Positions 52,101 through 61,158 are shown, counted from the first letter of the stretch. The stretch is DNA of 64,000 bases from Streptomyces aureoverticillatus (GCF_014649395.1 NZ_BMSY01000003.1:62001-126000); one strand, 5' to 3'. A program made the numbers and translations. The notes: generated from the letters alone by a model not told the origin.

Positions 52101-54251
52101 GAAGGTGTGGCTGCGGGGGCGCAGAGGGGCCGCTCCGGGGGAGCGCGGTCGGGCGGTGCGCCGGGGGCGCAAGCGGCCGGGCCGTCGCAGGGTGCGCACG
52201 GGGTGCAGGGTGCGCCAGGTGCGCAGAGGGCCAGGGGCGCGGGCGCGCGGCGGGGGGTTCCCGCCGGGGCACAGGGAACCGCTGATCCGCGGGGCGCCGC
52301 TGGTCCGCAGGGGGCCACTGGCCCGCAGGTCGCCGCCGATCCCCAGGGCGTCGCCGGCCCGCAGGGCGCCACTGGTCCGCACGGCGCCGGAGCCATGGCG
52401 GCTCCGGGCAGCCTGCCCGCAGGTCCTCTCGGCGTGCCCGCCGAACAGACCGGGCAGAACGGACCCGCGGGAGCCCTTGGCGCGCCCGCCGGACAGAACG
52501 TACCGGCAGGACAGAACACGCCCGCAGGACAAGCCGCACCCACCGGACACAACGACACCGGCCAGCACGCCGCCGCGCTGCACGATCCGGCCGAGGACCA
52601 CACCCCGTTGGAGCCGCACCCGGCGCAGTCCCCCGCACTGCCCGGCCAGGCCGGACCGGCCGCGTCGGTCCCGTCGGCCACGCCTGGCGGACCGGCCACG
52701 CCTGCCGGACCGGCCACCCCGACCCCGGCCGCCCAGCCGCAGCCGACCGGCCGCAGGCGCGCCCGGCAGGCCCCGGCCGCCGGACCCGCTGCGCCCGGAA
52801 CGCCCGGAACGCCCGCCCAGGGCATGCCGGTTCAGGGCACGCCTCCGGGCGGCACCCCGGGCGCAGGTGTGCCCCCGCAGGCCGGCCCGGGCGCCGAGGG
52901 AGCGCCCGCCCAGAGCGTCCCGACGCCCGCCCACGGCGCCGCCCTGCCGCCGGAACGTGACCCACGCGCGCGTGCCGCCCAGCCGCTGCCCGCCGAGGCC
53001 GCTCCCGTCGACCCGAACTCGACGCAGGGGCGCGCCATCAGCGTACGAACGCTCGGGCAGGGCGTGCCGTTCGGACGCCAGGCCGCCGCCCAGCAGCCGG
53101 GCCAGCCCCGGCAGGCCGGACCGGCCCCGCAGCCCGGACAGCCGCAGCAACTGCCGCAGGCCCAGCCGCCGCAGCCGCAGCAGCCCCCGCAGGCGCACCC
53201 GTTGCCGCAGCAGGGAGCGCAGCCGGACCCGTCCCAGACCCCGGCGCCGCCTTCCGCCGGAGGCTCGGGCCGTCGGCGCAGGCTGTCCACGCGGCCCGCG
53301 GCGACCGCTGCCGCCGCCGACGAGCGTCAGGACGCGGCCCGTCCGCAGTCCCAGGCGGCCAAGGCGCAGCCGCAGCCCCGGCTTTCGCCGACCACGGAGG
53401 GCACCGGGCGCGCGTACGCGATCGGCGCCCCGGACGAGGACGCCGACGAGGGCCCGGAGCTGCTGGACGGCCCCGGGGGCGCCGTGGAGGTGTCGAACCA
53501 GCCGCAACCGCAGCCCATGGACGACGAACTGCCGCCCGAGCCGCTGGACAACCCGCGCCGCCTGCTGGTGTGGCCCGCGCCCGACGTCACCACGCAACAG
53601 GCCCTCAGCGACCGCGGCTACCGCCCTGTCATCGTGCACTCGCGCGAGGAGGTCGACGCACAGATCGCCGCGTTCCCGGCGGCCCTCTTCGTGGATCCGC
53701 TGACCGGCCCGATCACGCGGACGGCACTGCAGTCGCTGCGCCAGGCCGCGGTCGCCGCCGAGGTGCCCGTCCTGGTCACGGCGGGACTCGGCCAGGCCTC
53801 GCGCGAGGCGGCGTACGGCGCCGACCCGGCCGTACTCCTGAAGGCCCTGGCGCCGCGCGACAGCGAGCAGCACCCGCCGCGCGTGCTGCTCATCGAGGAG
53901 CACGAGGAGATCGCGCTCGCCCTGACGGCGACGCTGGAGCGGCGCGGGATGCAGGTCGCGCGGGCCGAGAGCGACGCTGACGCCGTCACGCTCGCCGCCC
54001 AGATGCGGCCGAACCTGGTGGTCATGGACCTGCTCCAGGTACGCCGCCGACGTGCCGGGATCATCGACTGGCTGCGTGCGAACGGGCAGTTGAACCGCAC
54101 CCCGCTCGTCGTCTACACGGCGGCCGTCGACGAGACCGACCTGCCGAAGCTCGCCGCCGGCGAGACCGTGCTGTTCCTCGCGGAGCGGTCCACGAGCGGC
54201 GAGGTGCAGAGCCGGATCGTGGACCTGCTGGCGAAGATCGGCACGAACTAG
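49122..54251 (+). CDS. Giant PAS/pseudo-histidine kinase/receiver protein
   Basis: 1709 residues from GTG. Order: PAS-like domain ~10-130; a second PAS ~160-265 (NPAAAQILGFRASDLGGQEL); coiled coil ~270-345 (REQELRAAAELREEELAAEQ); a DHp-like helix pair where the phospho-His motif SHELRTPL reads GQSLRGPL, so the His position is Gln359; a HATPase-like stretch whose N-box Asn residues are replaced (AHLIADVAG, about 466-476); a Pro/Gly/Ala/Gln linker from ~570 to ~1470 with collagen-like runs; a receiver-like fold ~1470-1580; and a receiver ~1585-1705 with Asp1636 (VVMDLL). Kinase activity is not expected. Probably a cytoplasmic scaffold that uses its receiver to take phosphate from other kinases; this is inference. 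Confidence 0.8.
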   Translation: MSSRPSRGAARLAAILDALPDALVLVNANGTVVNANAIALEAFEAPGTALVGRGLLDLLPEFDSRLIPGSMRRPDTTDEQGRTKPKRMVARRTDGSEFPVEVTSSNLQDSRHAYDERFGSHGGYGGYGSDEMLMIVVRDLSGALNTEAELARSQRQTEMILRAAAEGVVGTDTDGRVVLVNPAAAQILGFRASDLGGQELHPLVLHSRADGEPFAYEESPLADTLRSGRKHRVRGQVLWSKSGEKVSVDLTTAPVRDGDQLVGAVMTFTDRRPYDALAEKYENALAQHAEELRAAAEQREQELRAAAELREEELAAEQERYAALAEREKDRYEELAEREQRRYETLAARHSQLVAVLGQSLRGPLDELRRELSALAADDAGQLWPEANQVLHHLSAGYARMTTLVDNVLGYQRLEAGAEQLSRTAVLLDAVVAAGVEGAVELIGPGRAQFAVHAPPIEVEVDAHRLATALAHLIADVAGIDATGNTRAGVAVSGGPGTPGAYVDSTVVVAAAQRGEVVRIEVRGPYSGGDPVHEPIVRGVVEAHGGVLQTHEVPGMNGSAYVLEVPIGNGAGGSSAAAVSSSVSTETAGSGAPVPGQGAGTAAGSSGSTGGGRRRARRSSVDSFLDSAVAGDGGGVASGDGVSGGADAGAVSGGADAGADDTGSVEIAGSGGTGRRRRRAVAEGPTGVGGDAGAAAGAGAAGGPVGGGAAGAGAGNGSGGSSGGTSGGTGRRRGRPSPAEGAVMTAAEHAAGSAALGETVPPQGVPSQGGPGSAEVAVPSGRRARRGGEQQALALPSGTGQAGAGGPEAGGSFGAGAAGEGAEAPRSGGRRARRALAAARERAAAEEASSGRVFALPPAEADRDDSGAPGGAEQVGVAQGAVPYGAAGAQAGVPQAPGAPVEGASVGAGAVHAGAPQAGVPYGAPGQAGGPQGGAVQGGAVHGGSAHVGAPRAGHAQVGASVNVPAGVQAGLQGARGGVPAQGGAPEGQTHVQEGVAAGAQRGRSGGARSGGAPGAQAAGPSQGAHGVQGAPGAQRARGAGARRGVPAGAQGTADPRGAAGPQGATGPQVAADPQGVAGPQGATGPHGAGAMAAPGSLPAGPLGVPAEQTGQNGPAGALGAPAGQNVPAGQNTPAGQAAPTGHNDTGQHAAALHDPAEDHTPLEPHPAQSPALPGQAGPAASVPSATPGGPATPAGPATPTPAAQPQPTGRRRARQAPAAGPAAPGTPGTPAQGMPVQGTPPGGTPGAGVPPQAGPGAEGAPAQSVPTPAHGAALPPERDPRARAAQPLPAEAAPVDPNSTQGRAISVRTLGQGVPFGRQAAAQQPGQPRQAGPAPQPGQPQQLPQAQPPQPQQPPQAHPLPQQGAQPDPSQTPAPPSAGGSGRRRRLSTRPAATAAAADERQDAARPQSQAAKAQPQPRLSPTTEGTGRAYAIGAPDEDADEGPELLDGPGGAVEVSNQPQPQPMDDELPPEPLDNPRRLLVWPAPDVTTQQALSDRGYRPVIVHSREEVDAQIAAFPAALFVDPLTGPITRTALQSLRQAAVAAEVPVLVTAGLGQASREAAYGADPAVLLKALAPRDSEQHPPRVLLIEEHEEIALALTATLERRGMQVARAESDADAVTLAAQMRPNLVVMDLLQVRRRRAGIIDWLRANGQLNRTPLVVYTAAVDETDLPKLAAGETVLFLAERSTSGEVQSRIVDLLAKIGTN

Positions 54252-54907
54252 CCGGTGGCCGCCGGGGGGTCGGTGTCCGCCGGTGCTTCGGTGGCCACCG
54301 GAGTGTCGGCAGGTGCTGGGGTGTCGGCAGGTGCCGTGAGGCGGCGGGCGGCGGCGCGGACCGAGGCGCGCAGGCGGGCACGGTCCTCGTCCTCGGCGCC
54401 CACCAGGATGCGCCGCATCTGCGGCACCGCGGACGCCCAGCCCGCCAGCGCGACCAGCATGAACAGCAGGTCGGTCGCCGGGATCGCGTCCGTGATGACC
54501 CCGCGCGCCTGGGCATCCTTGAAGGCGGCGACCTTGCTGTCGTAGTGCACCTGGCGTTCGTACTCGTGCGGCAGTTCCTCGGTGCCGCCGTACTCGATGC
54601 CCTCCCAGAAGAGCAGGCGCAGCACCTCGGGGTGGGTGGCGTGGTACTCGATCAGCCGGTCCATCCAGCCGTCTATGTCGTCGGCGTCGACCGGGACGCT
54701 GACGGCCAGATCGAGCATCTTCTTCTCGAGGACCTGGGCGAAGAGCTCCGCCTTGTTGCCGTAATAGGCGTAGATCAGCTGCTTGTTGGCCTTCGCCTCG
54801 CTCGCGATGCGGTCGATGCGGGCGCCCGCGATGCCGAACCGTGCGAACTCCGCGACCGCCGCGTCGAAGATCCGGGCCCTGGTGGCCTCGGGGTCTCTCA
54901 CTGCCAT
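54248..54907 (-). CDS. TetR-family regulator
   Basis: 219 residues from ATG (MAVRDPEATRARIFDAAVAE). The HTH is FARFGIAGARIDRIASEAKA with NKQLIYAYYGNKAELFAQVL. The C-terminal ~40 residues are an Ala/Pro/Thr tail (APADTPAPADTPVATEAPAD). The gene converges with the giant pseudokinase, the two stops overlapping by four bases. It is divergent from the MFS gene at 55038 and both share the palindromic operators between them. Confidence 0.92.
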   Translation of the reverse strand: MAVRDPEATRARIFDAAVAEFARFGIAGARIDRIASEAKANKQLIYAYYGNKAELFAQVLEKKMLDLAVSVPVDADDIDGWMDRLIEYHATHPEVLRLLFWEGIEYGGTEELPHEYERQVHYDSKVAAFKDAQARGVITDAIPATDLLFMLVALAGWASAVPQMRRILVGAEDEDRARLRASVRAAARRLTAPADTPAPADTPVATEAPADTDPPAATG

Positions 54908-54938
54908 GGGACCAGCGTAAGCGACTTCCCCGGCTAAC

Positions 54939-55006
54939 CAACCATTTGGTTGCTTGACAGTCGCCAGGTCACGGGCGCAGACTTTTTTACAACTAACCAG
55001 TTGGTT
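54939..55006. promoter_or_regulatory. Two TetR operators between tetR and MFS
   Basis: Site one CAACCATTTGGTTG (54939-54952) and site two AACCAGTTGGTT (54995-55006) share the AACCA/TGGTT half-sites. TTGACA at 54954-54959 can serve as a -35 between them. Confidence 0.85.
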
Positions 55007-55037
55007 GCAAGACGGAGCACGGAGGGTCCTTCCGCCC

Positions 55038-56291
55038 ATGACTTCAGCGACGCCATCTCCGCCGGGTGCCCTGACGGACCGGCCGGGGCCCCTCAGGTCG
55101 ACGGCGCGTCCGGGCCCGCCCGGCCCGGACGCCGGTCTCCCGCCGCGCCTGTTCCTCGTGCTGATAGCCGTCTGCACGGCGGTCACGGCGGCGAACATCT
55201 ACGTCGCCGCCCCGCTGCTCCCCCTCATCGCCAAGGACTTCGGTTCCACGCCCTCGGCCGTCGCGTGGATCGCCTCGGTGGCCCAGTTCGGGTACGCCGC
55301 CGGGCTGCTGTTCTTCGCCCCGCTCGGCGACCGCGTGAACCGCCGGCGGCTGGTCGCGGCCCTCTCGCTGGCCACGACGGGCGCGCTCGCGCTGGGCGCG
55401 GCCGCCTCCGGCACCACCGCGCTGGCCGCCGCCGTCCTGGTCGCCTCCGCCGCGACGGTCGTCCCGCAACTGCTCGTGCCGCTCGTCGCCGAGCGCGCAC
55501 CGGCACACCGCAGGGCCAGCCATGTCGCGGCCGTCATAGCCGGTCTCTTCACCGGCATCGTCGCGGCCCGGGTCGCCGGCGGCCTCGCCGGGCAGGCCTT
55601 CGGCTGGCGTGCGGTCTTCCTCGGCGCGGCGGCGCTCACGGCCGTGCTCGGTCTGGCCTCCGCGGCCGCCCTGCCCAAGGAGAACCGCCGCCGCACGGGC
55701 CCGCTGTTCGCGGGCCTCGCCCAACTCCCGCGCGTCGTCCGGGCGTCACCGGAGCTGCGACGCGCCTGCATACGCCAGGGCGGGATGTACGGAGCGTGGA
55801 GCGCGCTGTGGACGTCCCTCGCACTGCTGCTCACAGGCGACGGCGACGGGTACGGCATGACGACCGGCGCGGCCGGCCTCTTCGGGCTCTTCGGCCTGGC
55901 GGCGAGCCTGGTGGCGCCCGTCGCGGGCGGGCTCGTGGACCGGTTCGGCGCGGCCAAGGTGGTGGCGTCGGCCTATGGGCTCGCGGCGGTCTCGGTGCCG
56001 CTGTTCTGGCTGGGCGGCGAGCGGCTGTGGGCGCTGTGCGCGGCGGCGGTCGCCGTGCACGCGGCCCTGGTCGCGAGCCACATCGCCAACCAGACGCTGG
56101 CCCTGACCACCACGTCCACCCCGGCGGTCGCCAACACCGCCTATGTGGTGGCGGGCTTCACGGGCGGCGCCCTCGCCTCGGCCCTCGCGGGCGCGGCGTT
56201 CACCCACTGGGGCTGGGTCGGGGTGTGCGCGGTGGCCGCGGGCTGCCTGGCCGTGGGGTGGGGTGCGTCGTCCCTGCGAATACGGCGGTGA
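55038..56291 (+). CDS. MFS transporter (sugar/drug, 12-helix)
   Basis: 417 residues from ATG after GGAGGG. After a Pro-rich N-terminus, 12 helices begin LFLVLIAVCTAVTAANIYVA with DRVNRRRLVAALSLATTGAL as the motif A loop, and end VCAVAAGCLAVGWGAS. Family resembles AraJ/NepI-like exporters. It is controlled by the divergent TetR gene; the AACCA operators overlap its promoter. Substrate unknown. Confidence 0.88.
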   Translation: MTSATPSPPGALTDRPGPLRSTARPGPPGPDAGLPPRLFLVLIAVCTAVTAANIYVAAPLLPLIAKDFGSTPSAVAWIASVAQFGYAAGLLFFAPLGDRVNRRRLVAALSLATTGALALGAAASGTTALAAAVLVASAATVVPQLLVPLVAERAPAHRRASHVAAVIAGLFTGIVAARVAGGLAGQAFGWRAVFLGAAALTAVLGLASAAALPKENRRRTGPLFAGLAQLPRVVRASPELRRACIRQGGMYGAWSALWTSLALLLTGDGDGYGMTTGAAGLFGLFGLAASLVAPVAGGLVDRFGAAKVVASAYGLAAVSVPLFWLGGERLWALCAAAVAVHAALVASHIANQTLALTTTSTPAVANTAYVVAGFTGGALASALAGAAFTHWGWVGVCAVAAGCLAVGWGASSLRIRR

Positions 56292-56320
56292 GGCGCCGGG
56301 CGCCGGGGGAGCACCGGCCG

Positions 56321-56420
56321 GGTGGCACGCGTGGCGCGGGCCCGGGTGGATCCCGCGTGGCGCGGGCCAGGTGGCTCACGTGTGGCGCGCGCCAGGTGGC
56401 TCACGTGTGGCGCGCGCCGG
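56321..56420. repeat. Four copies of a ~25-bp unit in a convergent gap
   Basis: Copies at about 56321, 56345, 56370 and 56396 read GGTGGCTCACGTGTGGCGCG with CGCCAGGT joins; the first two are diverged (GGTGGATCCCGCGTGG). The gap lies between the MFS stop and the acyl-CoA synthetase stop. Confidence 0.8.
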
Positions 56421-56462
56421 GCGGGTACGCCTCACCGCGCCTGCCCGGCGCCGCCCCGCGCG

Positions 56463-57420
<958 letters not shown>

Positions 57421-57450
57421 TGTGCATGTAAAGGGGGAGGGCCCGATGGG

Positions 57451-59226
57451 CTACGCCTCGACCCCGGCCGCGAGGGCGGCCTCGATCTCGGCCTCGACCT
57501 GGTCGGGCCGGTTCCAAAGATCAGCAGGCGTCCAACCGGGACGCGCACCGAACGGCCCTCGGCACACCTTCTTCGGTGCCCACGGGTCCGGTTCCCATAC
57601 GGGGTGAATCTCGGTCCGCACGGACAAGAGCTTGCCCTTATCGTCGCGGATGTCGTAGCAGACGACGCGCCGCACGATCTGTAGCAGCATCGCGTTTCTC
57701 TCGATGGGCTGGAACGTGGTCCACTCGTCGAGCAGGCCGACGATCAGCTCTTTGAAGTCCTCGCGCACGGGCGTCGCCTCGACCTCGCCGAGGTCGTGCA
57801 ACTGCTTGATGAGCTTGCCCTTACGGTCAAGGAACTTCGTTTTCACGCGCTCGAACGATTCCCCCGGGTACTTCTGCGGGTTCATCGCGTTCTCCTCGAC
57901 CAGCCGGTCAATCGCCGCATCGACTGTCCGCAGCTCGCGCGTGATGTGCGCGCGCTGTCGTTGGGCAGCCTGCTTCGGGTCTACCTTCGGCGCGGTGTCC
58001 TCGGCGGGCGCTGCGGCGATTGCGTCGACATCGTCGGCGATCTTCTCGCGGCCGAGCCAGTCGAAAACCTCGTCTTCGACCTGCTCGCGCTTGACGTTGA
58101 TGCCCTTTTGACAGGCGATTTTGGAGACGTTCTTATTCCGGCTGCACACCAGCCAGTACCCGGCGACCTGGCCCGTCTTGCGGCTGTCCGAGCTGTGGCT
58201 CATGTGGTGTCGGCATCGGCCGTGCGCGAGCAGGCCCGACAGGGTGTACGTCGCCTTACGCGCGCGGGGCGCAATGGGCTTGGTGAGCTTCCGGTGTGCC
58301 TTGTACTCCTCCCACTCGTCGGCTTCGATGATCTTGGGCTGTGCGCCCGGAACGTAGAGCATCCGATTGTTTTGGCACCTGCTCACCTTCGGGTCTTTGC
58401 CGTATCCACAGCGGCATTCGCGGTCGTGGATGTGGAGCCATCCGGCGGCGAAACCTGAGTCCAGGTACCGGGCGATTGTGCTTGTGTGCCACAGTCCGCC
58501 GCGAAGCGTCGGTATCTGCACCTCCTCGTTGAGCCAATGGGCGATGGCGTTCAGCCCTTGGCCGACCGGCTTCGCGAGCTTCCGCTCGTACATCTCCTGA
58601 GCGACCGACGCGAAGTCGGGGTGAAGGGTGTACCGCTCGTTTTGCAGGCGGAACCCGCCGGCGGCTTCCATGTCCGGGACACGTCGGGGGTGCCAGACGT
58701 AGCCGAACCGGCGGCGCCCGGTCGCCGGAAGCTGGTTCTTGATCCGGTGTTCGTGGGTCTCACGCCATTGTTCGCCCGCTCTGTTCGACTCGTAGTTGCC
58801 GAACGCGAAAATCATCTCGCGTTGCAGCTCGCCGACGGCGGTCCAGGGGTCGACTGGTTCCGTTGCCGATTCGAGTTGACCGCCGACGGCTTCGAGGCGG
58901 GCGAGTGCGGCGGCGTTGCCGGTGCGGTTGCGGCCGAACCGCGAGAACCGCCATACAGCGATGCCTCGCGCCTCGCGCCGTTCCACGCGTTCGATCGCCT
59001 GCATGATCCTGCGCCTGAAGTGGCGGCCGGACTCGTCGAGGTCGACGATCATCGGTTCGAGCAGGCGGCGACCGGTGCGGCTCGCCCATTGCCGGATGGC
59101 TGTCTCTTGCAGCTCCGGGCTGATCTTCTCCTCTTTCCACGTGCTGACTCGTATGTACCCGAGCCATAGGTCGTCGGTGTCTGGCGGCCCCTGGTATTGG
59201 GGCGGTACGTACAGAGTGCTGCTCAC
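57451..59226 (-). CDS. Large serine recombinase (phage-type integrase)
   Basis: 591 residues. The resolvase domain has the nucleophile Ser28 in YIRVSTWKEE, and the arginines in IAVWRFSRFGRNRTGNAAA. The recombinase domain follows (GRRRFGYVWHPRRV, GLNAIAHWLNEEVQIPTLRG), then a zinc-ribbon region with CRHHMSH and LVCSRNKNVSKIACQ and a coiled-coil tail. This class integrates phages and ICEs into specific att sites; one of its best known relatives, from phage R4, also uses an acyl-CoA synthetase gene. It sits 30 bp inside the element, transcribed toward the junction. The next gene's stop overlaps its start (ATGA). Confidence 0.95.
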   Translation of the reverse strand: MSSTLYVPPQYQGPPDTDDLWLGYIRVSTWKEEKISPELQETAIRQWASRTGRRLLEPMIVDLDESGRHFRRRIMQAIERVERREARGIAVWRFSRFGRNRTGNAAALARLEAVGGQLESATEPVDPWTAVGELQREMIFAFGNYESNRAGEQWRETHEHRIKNQLPATGRRRFGYVWHPRRVPDMEAAGGFRLQNERYTLHPDFASVAQEMYERKLAKPVGQGLNAIAHWLNEEVQIPTLRGGLWHTSTIARYLDSGFAAGWLHIHDRECRCGYGKDPKVSRCQNNRMLYVPGAQPKIIEADEWEEYKAHRKLTKPIAPRARKATYTLSGLLAHGRCRHHMSHSSDSRKTGQVAGYWLVCSRNKNVSKIACQKGINVKREQVEDEVFDWLGREKIADDVDAIAAAPAEDTAPKVDPKQAAQRQRAHITRELRTVDAAIDRLVEENAMNPQKYPGESFERVKTKFLDRKGKLIKQLHDLGEVEATPVREDFKELIVGLLDEWTTFQPIERNAMLLQIVRRVVCYDIRDDKGKLLSVRTEIHPVWEPDPWAPKKVCRGPFGARPGWTPADLWNRPDQVEAEIEAALAAGVEA

Positions 59227-59588
59227 TGTGCCTTCCGTTCGGGTCGGTCGGTGTGGTGCGGGCGCAGTGTGATCACGTTGCCCGCGACCTGCTCGGCGCA
59301 GCAGTTCCGGTGTCCGCCGTGGTGCGGTGCGGGGGCGTCGAGCAGGCCGCGCGCGACGTGGTCGAGGGCGCGGCTATACCCGGCGCGGTCGGCGGCGTCG
59401 AGTTGGTCGGCCGTGGCGCGCTGGGAGTTGTGCACAGTGCGGATGATGAGCAGGGGTACGGCTGGGAGGACGAGGAAGAGGCCGGTTTGCCACAAGGCGT
59501 CGTTGTGGCCGAGCAGTCCAATGACTCCGGTAGTCAGTCCCGCCATGAGCAGGGTGATTGCGAGTGCAGACGTGTACCGGTGCGTCAC
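59223..59588 (-). CDS. Small two-helix membrane protein
   Basis: 121 residues, ATG start MTHRYTSALAITLLMAGLTT. Two hydrophobic helices (SALAITLLMAGLTTGVIGLL and WQTGLFLVLPAVPLLIIRTV) are followed by a charged cytoplasmic part ending in His-rich CAEQVAGNVITLRPHHTDR. Its stop overlaps the integrase start, so they are co-translated. No known family; position suggests an element function such as exclusion or regulation, but this is open. Confidence 0.7.
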   Translation of the reverse strand: MTHRYTSALAITLLMAGLTTGVIGLLGHNDALWQTGLFLVLPAVPLLIIRTVHNSQRATADQLDAADRAGYSRALDHVARGLLDAPAPHHGGHRNCCAEQVAGNVITLRPHHTDRPERKAQ

Positions 59589-59606
59589 TGCTGTTCCTCC
59601 GTGCGG

Positions 59607-60056
59607 TTAGTTCTCGGCGGCGTTTCCTCCGCCGTTCGCGGCTCGCTGCTTGCGCAGGGTTTCCGTCATGGAGACGAACAGCTCGACTTTCTGCGGGTCG
59701 GTGATCCCCAGTTCTTCGGCTGCTGCCTCGGGTGTCAGTGGGTCGGTTCGCGGGGTCTGCTGCCGGATGGCGTGCAGAACGTCGCGGTTGAGGATGCCGG
59801 CGGCGACCAGTACCTCGGCGAGGGGCACATGGAGGGTGTCGGCGATGGCTTCGAGTACGCGGGTTTCGGGGATGCCTTGGCCGCGCAGGGTGCGGCTGAC
59901 GGATGCCGCGGCGATGCCTGACTCTTTGGCGAAGCGGGTTTGCCCGCCGCCCCTAGGTCGGAGGTCATAGCCGTTGCGTTCGAGTTGAACGCGTAGCCAG
60001 GCGGCGAATTCTTCGGGCGTGGCCCGGTCGTTCCCTGGGGGGTTCGTTCGTTCCAT
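59607..60056 (-). CDS. XRE-family repressor of the element
   Basis: 149 residues from ATG (MERTNPPGNDRATPEEFAAW); the longer frame to 60440 is rejected because the ATG lies inside the palindrome at 60050. The Cro/CI-type HTH is TRFAKESGIAAASVSRTLRG (about 40-60). The C-terminal part (DPQKVELFVSMTETLRKQRA) is helical. It probably controls the switch between integrated and active states by binding the palindromes between it and the rightward genes. Confidence 0.85.
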   Translation of the reverse strand: MERTNPPGNDRATPEEFAAWLRVQLERNGYDLRPRGGGQTRFAKESGIAAASVSRTLRGQGIPETRVLEAIADTLHVPLAEVLVAAGILNRDVLHAIRQQTPRTDPLTPEAAAEELGITDPQKVELFVSMTETLRKQRAANGGGNAAEN

Positions 60057-60065
60057 GGATGGAAC
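60050..60065. promoter_or_regulatory. Palindrome over the XRE repressor start
   Basis: GTTCCATGGATGGAAC, with arms GTTCCAT and ATGGAAC; it overlaps the repressor ATG, so binding would block its own translation start or promoter. Confidence 0.7.
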
Positions 60066-60269
60066 ATACCGCGCGTGAACCGTGGCTACCACATGATCGT
60101 TTGAAGGCGTCCAGAACGTACGCAAATGCCATGGTTCACCCCCCTGAGCTGCGGCATCGCAGTCGAACACGTGACCGATTGTTGTCGGGCATATGCCGTC
60201 TGTCAACGCGAAAACGGGAGTCGGCTCTCCGGATGCATATGCCGGTCGAACACACGTCCATCGTGTTAA

Positions 60270-60307
60270 CGTTCCTTTCGTGGAAGGAACGAACCTTCCG
60301 TGGAAGG
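60270..60307. promoter_or_regulatory. Two palindromes before the rightward early gene
   Basis: CGTTCCTT and AAGGAACG flank TCGTGG (60270-60291); CCTTCC and GGAAGG flank GT (60294-60307). They share TTCC/GGAA with the site at 60050. The second overlaps the ribosome site of the HTH gene at 60319. Confidence 0.7.
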
Positions 60308-60318
60308 ACGATGCCCGC

Positions 60319-60525
60319 ATGTACGACCGCGCCGCCCTGGTCTCCGCCGCCCGCAAGGCGGGGGACCGCACTCCGTCAGACACCGCCCGCCGGTTGAAGG
60401 TTGCACGGAACACCGCATGGCGACTCTGGCACGGACACACCGCCCCAAGCGCCGCTGTTGCTGCGGCAGTTGAGCAGCACTACGGCGTTTCCACTGGTCA
60501 GCTCGTGCAGCGAGCCGCAGCATGA
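60319..60525 (+). CDS. Small HTH protein (Cro- or excisionase-like)
   Basis: 68 residues from ATG 11 bases after GGAAGG (MYDRAALVSAARKAGDRTPS). The HTH is DTARRLKVARNTAWRLWHGH and ends AVEQHYGVSTGQLVQRAAA. A size and place typical of a Cro-like regulator opposing the leftward repressor. The next gene starts in its stop (ATGA). Confidence 0.75.
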   Translation: MYDRAALVSAARKAGDRTPSDTARRLKVARNTAWRLWHGHTAPSAAVAAAVEQHYGVSTGQLVQRAAA

Positions 60526-60716
60526 CCGACGCCGTCATCCCCCGCGACCAGGCCGTCAGGAACTTCCGCCGGGTCCTCGACGCCGCACGGCGCCGCCGGG
60601 ACCGCGACCGCGCCGCCGGTCGCCTCGCACCCGAGGCCGAACTCGTCTTGCGCCGACTCGAACGGCAGCAGCGCGCCGAGCAGGCGCCCGCCACCGAGCA
60701 CCGCGCCGCCGCCTGA
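60522..60716 (+). CDS. Small charged helical protein
   Basis: 64 residues from ATGA overlap. It is almost wholly helical and Arg/Glu-rich (VRNFRRVLDAARRRRDRDRA, ELVLRRLERQQRAEQ). No known family. It is the second gene of the rightward chain. Confidence 0.7.
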   Translation: MTDAVIPRDQAVRNFRRVLDAARRRRDRDRAAGRLAPEAELVLRRLERQQRAEQAPATEHRAAA

Positions 60717-60721
60717 ACGCC

Positions 60722-60756
60722 GAGGGGCCGCCCGGATGCGACCCGGACGGCCCCTC
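60722..60756 (+). terminator. Hairpin between the second and third rightward genes
   Basis: GAGGGGCCG and CGGCCCCTC pair, extended by CCGG/CCGG, just after the stop at 60716. May attenuate the early transcript. Confidence 0.6.
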
Positions 60757-60783
60757 TCGACCGAACCCCGAGAGGTACCGATC

Positions 60784-61158
60784 GTGAACACCCCGCAGGT
60801 TACCCGCAGACTCCGCGCCGCCGAGGCCATCCAGGGCGCCCGCCGCGCCCGTAAGGACGCCGCCCGCCGCGCAGTGATCGCCCGGCAGCTCGACCAGATC
60901 GCCCCCGGCACCACCCGCGTGCGCACCGTCCCCGTGTCCACCGAGCACGACGGCGAGCAGCGCCTCGCAACGGCCGTCGCCCTCGACGACGCCCTCGGCC
61001 TCCCTGTCGCCGCCGACCGTGACGCCCACCGCGCCGCCCGCGACTTGCTGCGCCGCATGTTCCCCGCCGCCGACTGGGCCCGCCCGCAGGTCTACGACGC
61101 CATCACGGGCGCCCTCGCCGTCGACGAGCCGACCATGCCCGAGGAGCTGCACGCATGA
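60784..61158 (+). CDS. Element protein of unknown function
   Basis: 124 residues from GTG after GAGAGG (MNTPQVTRRLRAAEAIQGAR). Helical N-terminal half with Arg/Ala-rich helices, then LPVAADRDAHRAARDLLRRM and ARPQVYDAITGALAVDEPTM. I see no known domain. It overlaps the next gene by ATGA. Confidence 0.7.
   Translation: MNTPQVTRRLRAAEAIQGARRARKDAARRAVIARQLDQIAPGTTRVRTVPVSTEHDGEQRLATAVALDDALGLPVAADRDAHRAARDLLRRMFPAADWARPQVYDAITGALAVDEPTMPEELHA

Noticed and set aside
48963-54941. 1992-residue minus-strand open frame
   Set aside because: It is the antisense shadow of the giant PAS/receiver gene; the translation is a high-GC low-complexity mix with no domain, while the plus frame has PAS and receiver motifs.
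57421-57548. Continuation of the acyl-CoA synthetase frame past 57420
   Set aside because: Residues there (HAQ preceded by Pro/Ser/Arg low complexity) do not match the family; they belong to the element and the integrase end.
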